Origin: Pseudonocardia alaniniphila
GTDB taxonomy: Bacteria > Actinomycetota > Actinomycetes > Mycobacteriales > Pseudonocardiaceae
Reading direction: 5' to 3'
Length of the DNA stretch: 64,000 nt
Assembly (NCBI RefSeq): GCF_022524485.1
Contig: NZ_JAKXMK010000004.1
Coordinates: 1 to 64,000, forward strand
Shown here: positions 17,561 through 25,720 of the stretch, piece after piece
Position numbering within the stretch: the stretch's first letter is position 1
Layout: the number at the start of each line of letters is the position of its first letter
Made by a program: the position numbers and the translations under genes
Notes under the pieces: model-generated
The model's database searches: none
Seen by the model: only the letters and a program-made list of their open reading frames with translations
What the model was told of the DNA's origin: nothing

Positions 17561-17587
17561 TTCGGTGACGGAGGGGATGTCCTGACC

Positions 17588-18146
17588 GTGTGGGAACAGG
17601 TGTCGTCGATGCTCGCGCCGCAACCGGGAGAACGGGTGCTCGACATCGGGTCCGGGCCGGGTCATCTGCTCGTGCCGATTGCGGAGGCGGTGGGCCCGAC
17701 GGGCGCGGCGCATGGCGTGGATCCGAGTCCGGCGATGAACGCGTTGGCCGCCGCGCGCACCGACGGCATGCCGTGGGTTCGTATCGACGACGGTGATGCG
17801 GTCGCGTTGCCATATGCCGACGGTGTGTTCGATGCGGCGGTGTCCACCCAGGTCTATGAGTACGTCGCCGAAATCGCGGTGGCGCTCGGTGAGCTGCGGC
17901 GAGTTCTGCGGTCCGGTGCGGGCGTTGATCCTCGACACGGGTGTGGATTCGCCGGTGTGGCACACCGCTGATCGAGAGTTGCACGAGCGCGCTCTCGCGG
18001 CGTGGGAGGAACATCTTGTGCACCCGCGTCTGCCGAGGTCACTCGGCGGACTGTTGCGCCGCGCCGGGTTCCGCGTCACGGAGCAGCGGGTGGGCCACCA
18101 CCTGCACAGCATCAACCGGTACCTGTCCCTGGAGACGGTTGCCTGA
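17588..18146 (+). pseudogene. frameshifted SAM methyltransferase
   Basis: The first frame (to a stop at 17971) encodes a good SAM-binding half: VLDIGSGPGHLLVPIAEAVG, HGVDPSPAMN and a post-motif ending LGELRRVLRSG. Past about 17915 homology continues in the +1 frame as ALILDTGVDSPVWHT and on to LHSINRYLSLETVA. One indel therefore separates the halves. The joined product, about 190 residues, also appears short at the C-terminus for its family. It is probably non-functional unless frameshifting or a sequencing error is involved. Confidence 0.7.
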
Positions 18147-18294
18147 CCTCCGCGCCTCCCGTCAAGCGCTGACGAGGGGTTGTTGGCGGCTCACGGGTGG
18201 GTATAGGCAGGTTTCGCCGACGTCCGGGGCTCCGGCGCGCAGATACCGCCGTTCCCAGGTGTTGTGATGGGCTCTGTCCAGAGAGGGATGATCC

Positions 18295-18789
18295 ATGGCG
18301 GCGAAGAAGAATTTGATCGAGGCGAGCGTGGTGATCCGCAAGCCACGTGAGGAGGTCTTCGGGTTCTACCGGGATTTCGGGAACCTGCCCCGTTTCCTGG
18401 GGGACGTCATGGCGGTCGAGCAGGTGGGTCCGACGGATTCTCGGTGGACGATACAAGGCCCTCTCGGTGTTCGGCTCGCCTGGACGGTACGAGTGACCGA
18501 AGAACGCGCCAACGAGTTGATTCGTTACGAGACTGTCGGTCTGCCCCAACTGACGACCTACTGGGAGATCCACTTCGATCCGGGATCGCGGGCCGGCGAG
18601 ACAGAGGTCCGTGAAGTGATGAAGGCACCTCTCGGTAGATCAGGACGTGCGCTGCTCGCCGTGATTCGGAAATTTCCCGACAAGGAAGTGGCCGCGAACC
18701 TGAACAGGCTGAAGCAGCTGATGGAGACGGGGACCGTGACCGACACCAGTTATGCGGTGGCGGGCAAGTTCGGCCGGCGCGCGCACTGA
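18295..18789 (+). CDS. SRPBCC (START-like) family protein
   Basis: 164 residues with the polyketide cyclase/dehydrase fold pattern: IEASVVIRKPREEVFGFYRD at the start, FLGDVMAVEQVG, and RYETVGLPQLTTYWEIHF, alternating beta strands ending in a long C-terminal helix. These proteins bind hydrophobic ligands; some are aromatase/cyclases or stress proteins. AGAGGG precedes the ATG. It lies between the broken methyltransferase and the second GntR gene. No specific role can be assigned. Confidence 0.75.
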   Translation: MAAKKNLIEASVVIRKPREEVFGFYRDFGNLPRFLGDVMAVEQVGPTDSRWTIQGPLGVRLAWTVRVTEERANELIRYETVGLPQLTTYWEIHFDPGSRAGETEVREVMKAPLGRSGRALLAVIRKFPDKEVAANLNRLKQLMETGTVTDTSYAVAGKFGRRAH

Positions 18790-18828
18790 CGGCTGCCGGC
18801 GGGGCGAGCACGCCCCGGCCTGGGCGGA

Positions 18829-19512
18829 CTACAGCATTGCCCGCCCGATGTAGTCGTGAGTGTCGATGGTCGGGCGCAGCAACTCCTCGCAGAGCGCGTT
18901 CCGGTCGTTCTCATCAAGCGCCTTCAGGATGGCATCCAGGGTGCCGTCTCCTATCCGACCGTGCTCCACGGCACCGAAGGCAAGCGTCCGATACGCCGAC
19001 GTCCGAGCCCAGAGGTCGATCACGGCCTGCACGATGAGTTGGTTGGAGGAAAGGCGGTGCACCGCTATGAGGAACTGCTCGACGAACGCCCTGTGAGCCG
19101 CGTGGTCGTGTCTCTCCTTCGCCGCCCTCGCTTTGGCTGCCAGCTCGGACAGCTCCGCCATCTGCGTGTACGACGGCCACACCACGCTCTCCGCCGTGGC
19201 TCTTTCCAGGAGCATGCGCATCACGTAGAGCTGATGCATCTCGTGGAGGCTGATCCTTGCAACGAAATAGCCTCGGTGGGGGGAGTGCTCCAGCAGTCCC
19301 TCGAACGCGAGCACTTCCAGTGCCTCCCGTATCGGAGGCCTGCTTACTCTCGCCTTCTCGGCCCACTCCTGTTGACGGACCTGTTCGCCGGGCAACAACG
19401 TGCCGTTGACGATGGCATCGCGAATCATGGCAGCTACGTTGCCGGCCACGGCACCGCGTGCTGTGCGCTGCGGGCTCCGCTGCGCTCCGTCGGCAGCAGC
19501 ATTCGTCGACAC
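18829..19512 (-). CDS. GntR-family regulator, FadR subfamily (copy 2)
   Basis: 227 residues, the same length as copy 1 at 15319-16002. The DNA-binding part is almost unchanged (LLPGEQVRQQEWAEKARVSR) and the FCD domain is moderately diverged. The upstream bases GGAGTGAGCT and the GTG start are shared with copy 1. It is divergent from the Rieske/cupin/nitroreductase operon, whose promoter carries ATTGCCGGCAAT, the likely binding site. It is probably a repressor released by the aromatic substrate or a product. Confidence 0.88.
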   Translation of the reverse strand: MSTNAAADGAQRSPQRTARGAVAGNVAAMIRDAIVNGTLLPGEQVRQQEWAEKARVSRPPIREALEVLAFEGLLEHSPHRGYFVARISLHEMHQLYVMRMLLERATAESVVWPSYTQMAELSELAAKARAAKERHDHAAHRAFVEQFLIAVHRLSSNQLIVQAVIDLWARTSAYRTLAFGAVEHGRIGDGTLDAILKALDENDRNALCEELLRPTIDTHDYIGRAML

Positions 19513-19862
19513 AGCTCACTCCACTCGGTTGCGGGGCCGACAGTCAGAAAATCGCGGTTCGAACCTGAAACATCGTAGGGGACACTCGCTCGGCTGCCGG
19601 CGGTCGAGGTAATCCTTCCGCATCCCGACGGGCAGCAATGAAAATCCCGGATCGACGGCCATGCCTTCCATCCGGTGCCTCCCGCTTCCGATGCCTCCGA
19701 GGATCGTCCGGGGCCCGACGAGGGTCGGCGGGCCCGGGGGTGTGCGCTCGTCGTGGCCGCCGCTTGACACCGCGATGCAGGATAACCTTCAATATTGCCG
19801 GCAATCTTGCTGGGTGGGACGGCCCCGCCGAGATCTCGCGTCGGACGGCCAAGGGAGCGAAC
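19513..19862. other. divergent control region, gntR copy 2 / Rieske operon
   Basis: 350 bases without a supported gene. It contains the operon promoter and operator at 19764-19805, and presumably the regulator's own promoter close to 19560-19620, where AT content is locally higher. Confidence 0.5.
19764..19805 (+). promoter_or_regulatory. promoter and operator of the Rieske operon
   Basis: TTGACA, an 18-base spacer and TTCAAT are followed immediately by the perfect 12-base palindrome ATTGCCGGCAAT. The arrangement is conserved at 16465-16506, while the spacer sequence is not, which argues that the hexamers and the palindrome are the functional parts. The transcript would begin inside or just after the palindrome, fitting GntR-type repression. 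Confidence 0.6.
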
Positions 19863-21188
19863 ATGTTGAGCCCGGAGAACAACAGGCTTCTGACCGAGGT
19901 GGGGCCCGGCACGCCCATGGGTGACCTCATGAGGCGGTACTGGGTGCCTGCGCTGCTGTCCTCCGAGATCCGTGGCGAGGACGCGGACCCGGTGCGGGTG
20001 CGACTGCTGGGGGAGGACCTCATAGCGTTCCGCGACTCGAGCGGGCGCGTGGGCATCCTGCCGGAGAACTGCCCTCATCGTGGGGCCTCGCTCTACCTCG
20101 GGCGATGTGAGGGCAACGGGATCCGCTGCGTCTACCACGGGTGGAAGTTCGATGTCTCCGGTGCCTGCGTGGACATGCCGAACGAACCGCGGGGTAGCGA
20201 CTTCGCGAGGAAGGTCCGGGCGAACGCCTACCGCTGTGTCGAAGCGGGTGGCGTTGTGTGGACCTACATGGGGCTGCGCGAGGAGGCCCCGCCGCTCCCC
20301 GACTTCGAGCAGTTCGACACCCCGGCCGACAAGCAGAGCAGTTGGGCTCTGCAACGCGAATGCAATTGGTTGCAGGCCATCGAGGGCGACCTCGACACGA
20401 GCCACTTCGGCTTCCTGCACACCGGGCACGCGCGTCCCGAAGACGCGCCACCGGAGACGTTCCTGCGGTACGCGATCGCTGATCGGGCGCCCAAGTACAA
20501 GCTTCGTGACACCGCCTTCGGGGTTACCTTCGGGGCGTATCGTCCTACGGAATCGCTCGAGGAGCTGTATTGGCGGATCGGCCACTTCTTGTTCCCGTTC
20601 TTCACCATGGTTCCCACCGGGGTGCTCGGCATCCCCGGGCCGGTGCGGGCCTGGGTGCCGATGGATGATTCCCACACGCTGTTCTTCCAATTCGGGTACC
20701 GGTCCGAGCTGGCGCCCGCCGAACAGGAGTTGGGGATCACGGAACGTGAGAACGACACGGTAAGGCTGCTACCCAGGACATCCGGTAGTTACGGTCGGTT
20801 CAGATTGCGGCAGAACCTCGACAACGACTACTTCATGGACCGGGACAAGAAACGTCGAGGTGAGAGCTTCACCGGAATCGACGGCATCACGGTCGAGGAT
20901 CAAGCGATCACCGAGAGCATGGGGCCGATCTACGACCGGACACGGGAGCACCTGGGTAGTGCTGACGTGGTGGTCATCCGGGCCCGCCGTCGACTCGCCG
21001 CGGCCGCACGTGCGCTCCGGGAGAGCGGATCGACTCCGCCGGGTGTGGACGATCCTGGGGCCTATGCCCAGCGCTCGGGCGGAGTCGTGTTGCCCGTCGA
21101 GTCTGACTGGATCGAGGGGACGGAGCACCTTCGGAAAACCGGGGTCGAGCACGTCGGGCTCGACAGAAGTCGGTCGGCCGGTGCGTGA
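19863..21188 (+). CDS. Rieske-type aromatic oxygenase, alpha subunit
   Basis: The 441-residue protein has an N-terminal Rieske [2Fe-2S] domain with CPHRG near residue 70 and CVYHGW near 89, then a mononuclear iron site DLDTSHFGFLH (about 177-187). The start LLTEVGPGTPMGDLMRRYW is typical of single-component-type phenoxybenzoate/LigX-like oxygenases that demethylate or hydroxylate aromatic acids. AAGGGAG precedes the ATG. No reductase is in this operon; the VanB-type reductase at 27171-28115 could serve both Rieske enzymes. The stop overlaps the next frame. Confidence 0.9.
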   Translation: MLSPENNRLLTEVGPGTPMGDLMRRYWVPALLSSEIRGEDADPVRVRLLGEDLIAFRDSSGRVGILPENCPHRGASLYLGRCEGNGIRCVYHGWKFDVSGACVDMPNEPRGSDFARKVRANAYRCVEAGGVVWTYMGLREEAPPLPDFEQFDTPADKQSSWALQRECNWLQAIEGDLDTSHFGFLHTGHARPEDAPPETFLRYAIADRAPKYKLRDTAFGVTFGAYRPTESLEELYWRIGHFLFPFFTMVPTGVLGIPGPVRAWVPMDDSHTLFFQFGYRSELAPAEQELGITERENDTVRLLPRTSGSYGRFRLRQNLDNDYFMDRDKKRRGESFTGIDGITVEDQAITESMGPIYDRTREHLGSADVVVIRARRRLAAAARALRESGSTPPGVDDPGAYAQRSGGVVLPVESDWIEGTEHLRKTGVEHVGLDRSRSAGA

Positions 21189-21463
21189 GCGCGCGACGAA
21201 GGGGTGTGAGCGGTAGCTGCGATATGGCCTGCAGAACGTCAGGAAACAATGATCCGACGCTGATTCCTCATACGCTCCATGTGGAGGCAGTGCCTGGCCA
21301 CCATGGCTGCGGTTGGGTGTACCGGGTGGAGTACCTCGAGCTGGACAACTGCGTCGTCGAGGATCGAGACCTTCTGCGGGCGTTGGGTCGGTTGGACTCG
21401 GCACGAGAGATGTCCGAAGCGTGCGGCAACGACATGTGGCGCGAGAACGAAAGGCCGAGATGA
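21185..21463 (+). CDS. unknown small protein coupled to Rieske oxygenase and cupin
   Basis: A frame of up to 92 codons overlaps the Rieske stop (GTGA) at its start and the cupin start (ATGA) at its end, so it is very likely translated. Internal starts at 21206 and 21224 are possible. The core reads HTLHVEAVPGHHGCGWVYRV with several His and Cys residues (HH, CGW, DNC, ACG), followed by an acidic helical tail. No family was recognised. It might be a small electron-transfer or auxiliary component, but this is inferred from position only. Confidence 0.65.
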   Translation: MSARRRGVSGSCDMACRTSGNNDPTLIPHTLHVEAVPGHHGCGWVYRVEYLELDNCVVEDRDLLRALGRLDSAREMSEACGNDMWRENERPR

Positions 21464-21906
21464 GCAAGGATATCTACTCTGTCGATCCGAGTGTGCTGCC
21501 GTGGATCCCGGTCATCGACGGTGTCGCGGCGAAGCCGTTGCGATTCGCCGGCGGAGGCAGCGGGTGGGCAAGCATCGTGCGGATCGATCCCGGATGCCGC
21601 GTCCCGAAGCACCGGCATTCGGGCGAGGTGCAAGGTGTTGTGCTGAGCGGTCGGTGTCGCTACACCGACGGTTCGCCGTGGCTGGAACCCGGTACGTACC
21701 TGCACGAAGCGGATGGTGCGGAAGACGAGGTTCTGGCGTGCCCCGATGCCGGCGCCGAGATTCTCTTCATGGTTGCCGGCCCACGAGTCGAGTACCTCGA
21801 TGCGGATGGGGCGGTGATCCACGTCGATGACCAGCGGTCCAAGGAAGCCGCGTACGGCGCTTTCTGCGCGGAGCGCGGGTTGGTGCCCAGGGATCTGAAG
21901 CATTGA
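21460..21906 (+). CDS. cupin protein, 2,4'-dihydroxyacetophenone dioxygenase-like
   Basis: 148 residues forming one cupin barrel. Metal ligands are visible in VPKHRHSGEVQGVVLSGR (His-X-His and a following Glu). The pattern of PWIPVIDGVAAKPLRF at the start and YLDADGAVIHVDD near the end matches the 2,4'-dihydroxyacetophenone dioxygenase/ChrR-like cupins. Those iron enzymes cleave the C-C bond of an aryl ketol to an aromatic acid and formate. Coupled translation with the preceding gene places it in the aromatic pathway, but the substrate here is not known. Confidence 0.75.
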   Translation: MSKDIYSVDPSVLPWIPVIDGVAAKPLRFAGGGSGWASIVRIDPGCRVPKHRHSGEVQGVVLSGRCRYTDGSPWLEPGTYLHEADGAEDEVLACPDAGAEILFMVAGPRVEYLDADGAVIHVDDQRSKEAAYGAFCAERGLVPRDLKH

Positions 21907-21989
21907 CGCTTCTCGACGGATGTCGCTGCTGACGCAACGGACCGTCGCCCTTTCAGTTACTCAGCTGGTCCAGCCCCCGAAGAGACCGA

Positions 21990-22655
21990 GTGGACGTCTA
22001 CGAAGCCCTGTACACGACAAGGATGATGCGGCGCATGCGGAAGGATCCCATCCCGATCGAGACTCAATCCCGCATCCTCGACGCCGCGATTCGGGCGCCC
22101 AACGGAGGTAATACCCAACGGTGGCACTTCATCGCCGTCGACGACCCCGCGATCAAGGGTGAGCTCGCCCAGCTCTACAGGGACTGCCGTCGTCAGGAGT
22201 ACGCCGACTTCACGGCGGGAGCGCTCGGCAAGCCGATCCACAATGCCGAGGAACACGCGGCGACGATGCGGAAGATCAAGCAGTCGGGTGACTACTTCGC
22301 CGAGCACTTCGCTGAGATCCCGCTCCTCCTGTTCGTGTTCTCGATCGACGACCACGGCGGAGCGAACATCTTCCCGGCGATCTGGAGCACTTTGCTCGCT
22401 GCCCGGTCGGAGGGCGTCGGCGGCGTGATCACAACCGTGCTCCGGTACGAGGCGGACAGAGTTGCGGAGATGCTCGACGTGCCCAGTGGGGAGGGATGGA
22501 CGATGAACGCGATGCTCGCACTCGGCTATCCGCTCGGTCGCTGGGGTGTCGCCGCCAATAGGCGCCCGGTACATGAGGTGGCCGGCCGCAACAGCTGGAG
22601 CCGGCCCTTCGGGGTCACGATTTCACGCCCATTATGGGGCACCGAGAGCAGCTGA
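21990..22655 (+). CDS. nitroreductase-family FMN protein (copy A, PnbA-like)
   Basis: 221 residues with the nitroreductase fold: YTTRMMRRMRKDPIP near the N-terminus (FMN phosphate contact), AAIRAPNGGNTQRWHF, GVGGVITTVL and LALGYPLGRWG. It should reduce nitroaromatics with NAD(P)H, typically to hydroxylamines. A closely related copy is encoded at 29890-30558. It directly precedes a hydroxylaminobenzoate-lyase-like gene, an order expected for a p-nitrobenzoate-type pathway. The GTG start has only a modest ribosome site, 83 bases after the cupin stop. Confidence 0.85.
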   Translation: MDVYEALYTTRMMRRMRKDPIPIETQSRILDAAIRAPNGGNTQRWHFIAVDDPAIKGELAQLYRDCRRQEYADFTAGALGKPIHNAEEHAATMRKIKQSGDYFAEHFAEIPLLLFVFSIDDHGGANIFPAIWSTLLAARSEGVGGVITTVLRYEADRVAEMLDVPSGEGWTMNAMLALGYPLGRWGVAANRRPVHEVAGRNSWSRPFGVTISRPLWGTESS

Positions 22656-22732
22656 TCCCTGCATCTCGACCAGTCATCGGGTGGATGTCACGTCGATCTC
22701 CCCCACCGCATCGCCAACATGGGGACGTCATC

Positions 22733-23245
22733 ATGGACAGCACGCAGAGTCTGATAGAGCGCAGCATTCCGTTCCTCGCCGAGATAAAAAACCGTACGGC
22801 GGGTGAGGAGCTGGAGGTCTGGTTGAACGAGAATCGCGGACCAGGCACGGGGGTGTGGGACGACCTCGCCCGCATCACCAGAGGCGGCGTCGCCGACGGT
22901 TGGGCCGCGAACATCGAGGTGGACGGCCCCAACTACCGTCGCAGTCGCATCGCCGAGCCGAGCGAGCAGCTGAGCTACTTCAGCATCACCGCGGTCTACA
23001 TGAACAGCGTTCCTGTCTACCGCGGGCAATACCACCAGCACCCCTACGGCGAGCTCAACATGGTTGTGCCGCTGGACCCTGATGCCCTTCTGGGCGGGCC
23101 GCGCGGCTGGCAGGGGGCGGGATGGACGGCCCCCGATCCCGGAAGCCACCACTACCCCGAGGTCAAGGGTGGAGCTGTGATCGCCCTGTTCTACTTGCCC
23201 GCGGGGCGCATCTCCTACGACATCACCCCGCCGGACCAGCAGTAG
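22733..23245 (+). CDS. 4-hydroxylaminobenzoate lyase-like protein (PnbB family)
   Basis: 170 residues. The sequence contains DDLARITRGGVADGWAANIE, NYRRSRIAEPS, YRGQYHQHPYGELNMVVPLD and DPGSHHYPEVKGG, the characteristic blocks of the p-hydroxylaminobenzoate lyase family. That enzyme converts 4-hydroxylaminobenzoate to protocatechuate and ammonia. GGGGAC precedes the ATG. Following a nitroreductase, it completes a two-step nitro-group removal, so this operon likely handles a nitrobenzoate or a related compound. No protocatechuate ring-cleavage genes are in the window. Confidence 0.8.
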   Translation: MDSTQSLIERSIPFLAEIKNRTAGEELEVWLNENRGPGTGVWDDLARITRGGVADGWAANIEVDGPNYRRSRIAEPSEQLSYFSITAVYMNSVPVYRGQYHQHPYGELNMVVPLDPDALLGGPRGWQGAGWTAPDPGSHHYPEVKGGAVIALFYLPAGRISYDITPPDQQ

Positions 23246-23266
23246 GCGGCTACCCCGCTCCTGAAT

Positions 23267-23284
23267 GGTGCCGACGTCGGCACC
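23267..23284. terminator. 18-base perfect palindrome between converging genes
   Basis: GGTGCCGAC and GTCGGCACC are perfect complements with no loop, 22 bases after the lyase stop and before the IclR stop on the other strand. The position suits a bidirectional transcription end, though there is no T-run; it could instead be a protein-binding palindrome. Confidence 0.4.
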
Positions 23285-23346
23285 ACTGGCGTGACCACGG
23301 CAAGGACGCCGAGTACGCCGACGTCGCCCATCGAGATGCCGGGCGG

Positions 23347-24144
23347 TTACACGAGCTCGGACCGGAGCATGTCGGCGGTCTCCAGCAGCACGGGCAGGAC
23401 ACGCTCGTGCATCTCCGGTTCCGAGATCCGCTCCACGTTGGTGCCGACGTTCAGTGCCGCGATCACGGTGCCGTCCCAGCGGCGCAGCGGCACCGCGATG
23501 GAGTGGAAGCCCGCCTCCACATCGTGCGCCACATACGCATGGCCCGCCGTCGCCACCTCCGCGATCTTCGTCTCCAGCGCGCCCACTGCTTCCCCGTCGA
23601 GACCTGAATGCGTGACCAGGTACCGGCGGCGGCGCTCCTCGTCGAGACCGCTCAGCAGGACCATGCCCAACGCCGAGCGGGCGGCGGGCACCTGGAAGCC
23701 GATCCCCTGGCCGATGGGCAGAGTGTGTCGCGGCAACGCCCGCACGATCATGACGGCCGAAGGGCCGTCGAGGACCGCGGTGGTGCACGACGCCTGGAAC
23801 TTCTCGGCGAGGCTGTCGCACACCGGCTGCAGCACGTGGCTCACGGGGTTCGTGGTCAGGTACGCCGTGGCGAGCGTGAGGACCTTGGGGCCCAGCCGGT
23901 AGGACCTGTCGTCGGGGATCACGTAGCCCAGGTGGGTCAGCGTGAGGAGGGCCCGGCGCACGGTTGCCCGGGGCAGCTCGAGCTTCCGGGCCAGCTGGGC
24001 CTGGGTCAGCCGTTCCTCGGAGTGGTCGAACGCGGTCAGGACGAGCAGACCGCGTTCGAGGGCTTCGGAATAGTCCGCGCGGTTGTTGCCGTCCACCTCC
24101 CGGGCCGACCGCCGGGCTTCGTCCCGTGCGTTGAGCTTGGCCAC
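23347..24144 (-). CDS. IclR-family transcriptional regulator
   Basis: About 265 residues with an N-terminal helix-turn-helix (RLTQAQLARKLELPRATVRR, about 45-70) and a C-terminal IclR effector domain ending in EMHERVLPVLLETADMLR. It resembles PcaR/PobR-type regulators of aromatic acid catabolism. The GTG at 24144 was preferred over the one at 24150 because GGAG lies five bases before it. Two similar sites, one just upstream of this gene and one before the divergent Rieske gene, suggest it controls itself and the Rieske/GS-like/reductase operon. Confidence 0.88.
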   Translation of the reverse strand: MAKLNARDEARRSAREVDGNNRADYSEALERGLLVLTAFDHSEERLTQAQLARKLELPRATVRRALLTLTHLGYVIPDDRSYRLGPKVLTLATAYLTTNPVSHVLQPVCDSLAEKFQASCTTAVLDGPSAVMIVRALPRHTLPIGQGIGFQVPAARSALGMVLLSGLDEERRRRYLVTHSGLDGEAVGALETKIAEVATAGHAYVAHDVEAGFHSIAVPLRRWDGTVIAALNVGTNVERISEPEMHERVLPVLLETADMLRSELV

Positions 24145-24153
24145 TCGCACTCC

Positions 24154-24170
24154 GTTCGATTAACGCACAC
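24154..24170. promoter_or_regulatory. IclR-type operator, site A (autoregulatory)
   Basis: GTTCGATTAACGCACAC lies ten bases upstream of the iclR-type start. It matches the reverse complement of site B at 15 of 17 positions. The shared core GTTCRATTAACG resembles binding sites of IclR/PcaR-type regulators. Confidence 0.5.
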
Positions 24171-24254
24171 CTTGTTCCCAAAGATAGCAGCGTGGGTCGG
24201 TGAAGCCTTGCGCCGAGCGAGTCCGGCCGCTTAAGTTGACCATATTAGGACCGA

Positions 24255-24273
24255 GTGTTCGTTAATTGAACAC
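24255..24273. promoter_or_regulatory. IclR-type operator, site B (operon promoter)
   Basis: GTGTTC and GAACAC form perfect six-base arms around GTTAATT, 24 bases before the Rieske start codon. It is the better palindrome of the pair and lies where it would overlap the promoter or transcript start of the 24.3-29.8 kb operon. Confidence 0.55.
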
Positions 24274-24297
24274 ATGTGGGCTCTAGGGAGCGTCGTC

Positions 24298-25719
24298 ATG
24301 CGCGCGGAGGACAACCAGAAGCTCACCGAGACCGGGCCCGGCACGCCCGGCGGTGACTGGATGCGCCTGTACTGGCAGCCGGTGGCGCTGTCGGAGGAGT
24401 TGGAGACGGAGCGTCCCGTCGTGCCGGTCCGGGTGCTGGGCGAGGACCTCGTGTTGTTCCGCAACGACGACGGCACGACCGGCCTCATCGACCGCCGGTG
24501 CGCGCATCGCGGTGCCGATCTGTCGCTGGGGCGGCTGGAGGACGGCGGCCTGCGCTGCTACTTCCACGGCTGGCTCTTCGACGGGGGCGGTTCCTGCCTG
24601 GACACGCCCGCCGAGCCGGAGGACAGCAGGCTCAGAAGCAAGGTGCGGATCCGCTCGTACCCGGTGCGGGAGTGCAACGGGATCGTGTGGGCCTACCTCG
24701 GCGACGGCACGCCGCCGAACCTGCCCTCGCTCGACTGCTTCATCGCGCCGGAGGAGTACACCTTCGCGTTCAAGGGTTACCTCGACTGCAACTGGCTGCA
24801 GGCGCTGGAAGTCGGCATCGACCCCGCCCACGCCTCCTATCTGCACCGCTTCGAAGAGGACGAGGACACCGGCGACAGCTACGGCAAGCAGTTCCGGGGA
24901 GCGTCGCTCGGTACCGACCTGCCGATGACCAAGATCCTCCGTGAATACGGCAGGCCGGAGATCCTCAACGCGCGTACCGAGTACGGCCAGCGGATCGTGG
25001 CGTTGCGCAAGCTCGACAAGGAGGGCCTCGACGGCTCGTCCACCCACGTGCGGATCACGCACCAGGTCTTCCCGCACGGCATCACGATCCCGCTGAGCGG
25101 GGCGATGGCGATCACCCAGTGGCACGTGCCGATCGACGACGTGTCCTGCTACTGGTACGCGATGTTCACCAGCCTCGACGAGCCGGTGGACAAGTCGACC
25201 ATGCGGGCCCAGCGCATCGAGGGCATCACGCTGCCCGGCTACAAGCCGGTGCGCAACCGCGCGAACTCCTACCAGTTCGACTACCAGGAACAGCGCACGC
25301 AGACCTATACCGGGCTCGGGCGGGACATCAACGTCCATGACCAGATGGCCGTCGAGGGGCAGGGCTACATCTACGACCGCAGCCGGGAGACCCTCAGCCG
25401 GTCCGACCGGGCGATCGTGACCTACCGGCGCATGGCCCTGCAGGCGATCGACACCGTCGCCGACGGCGGCAGCCCCGAGACGCTGCTCATGGACACCGCG
25501 GACGTCGAGAGCCGTGGCCCGATCCCGCTCGACGGCATCGGCCCGACGGGGGAGTGGGAGCAGTACTGGGCAGGCTCGATCGCCGACCTGCGCAAGGCCA
25601 GCCCGTGGGCGTCCGGGCTGCAGGAGGCGCTCGTGACGGGGCCGGCCGGCGTCCCGGGGGCGGAGGTCGAGCCCGACCGGTCCCAGTCGGCCGACGCCTA
25701 CGACCGCGCGGCCGGTTGA
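24298..25719 (+). CDS. Rieske-type aromatic oxygenase, alpha subunit
   Basis: 473 residues. The Rieske ligands are CAHRG near residue 68 and CYFHGW near 87. The mononuclear iron site is GIDPAHASYLH near 174-184. The start KLTETGPGTPGGDWMRLYW places it in the same subfamily as the enzyme at 19863-21188. GGGAG precedes the ATG. It heads an operon with a glutamine-synthetase-like ligase and a VanB-type reductase. In aniline catabolism an oxygenase acts on a gamma-glutamylated amine, so this enzyme may hydroxylate or dealkylate such an adduct. The stop is one base from the next GTG. Confidence 0.9.
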   Translation: MRAEDNQKLTETGPGTPGGDWMRLYWQPVALSEELETERPVVPVRVLGEDLVLFRNDDGTTGLIDRRCAHRGADLSLGRLEDGGLRCYFHGWLFDGGGSCLDTPAEPEDSRLRSKVRIRSYPVRECNGIVWAYLGDGTPPNLPSLDCFIAPEEYTFAFKGYLDCNWLQALEVGIDPAHASYLHRFEEDEDTGDSYGKQFRGASLGTDLPMTKILREYGRPEILNARTEYGQRIVALRKLDKEGLDGSSTHVRITHQVFPHGITIPLSGAMAITQWHVPIDDVSCYWYAMFTSLDEPVDKSTMRAQRIEGITLPGYKPVRNRANSYQFDYQEQRTQTYTGLGRDINVHDQMAVEGQGYIYDRSRETLSRSDRAIVTYRRMALQAIDTVADGGSPETLLMDTADVESRGPIPLDGIGPTGEWEQYWAGSIADLRKASPWASGLQEALVTGPAGVPGAEVEPDRSQSADAYDRAAG

Positions 25720-25720
25720 G

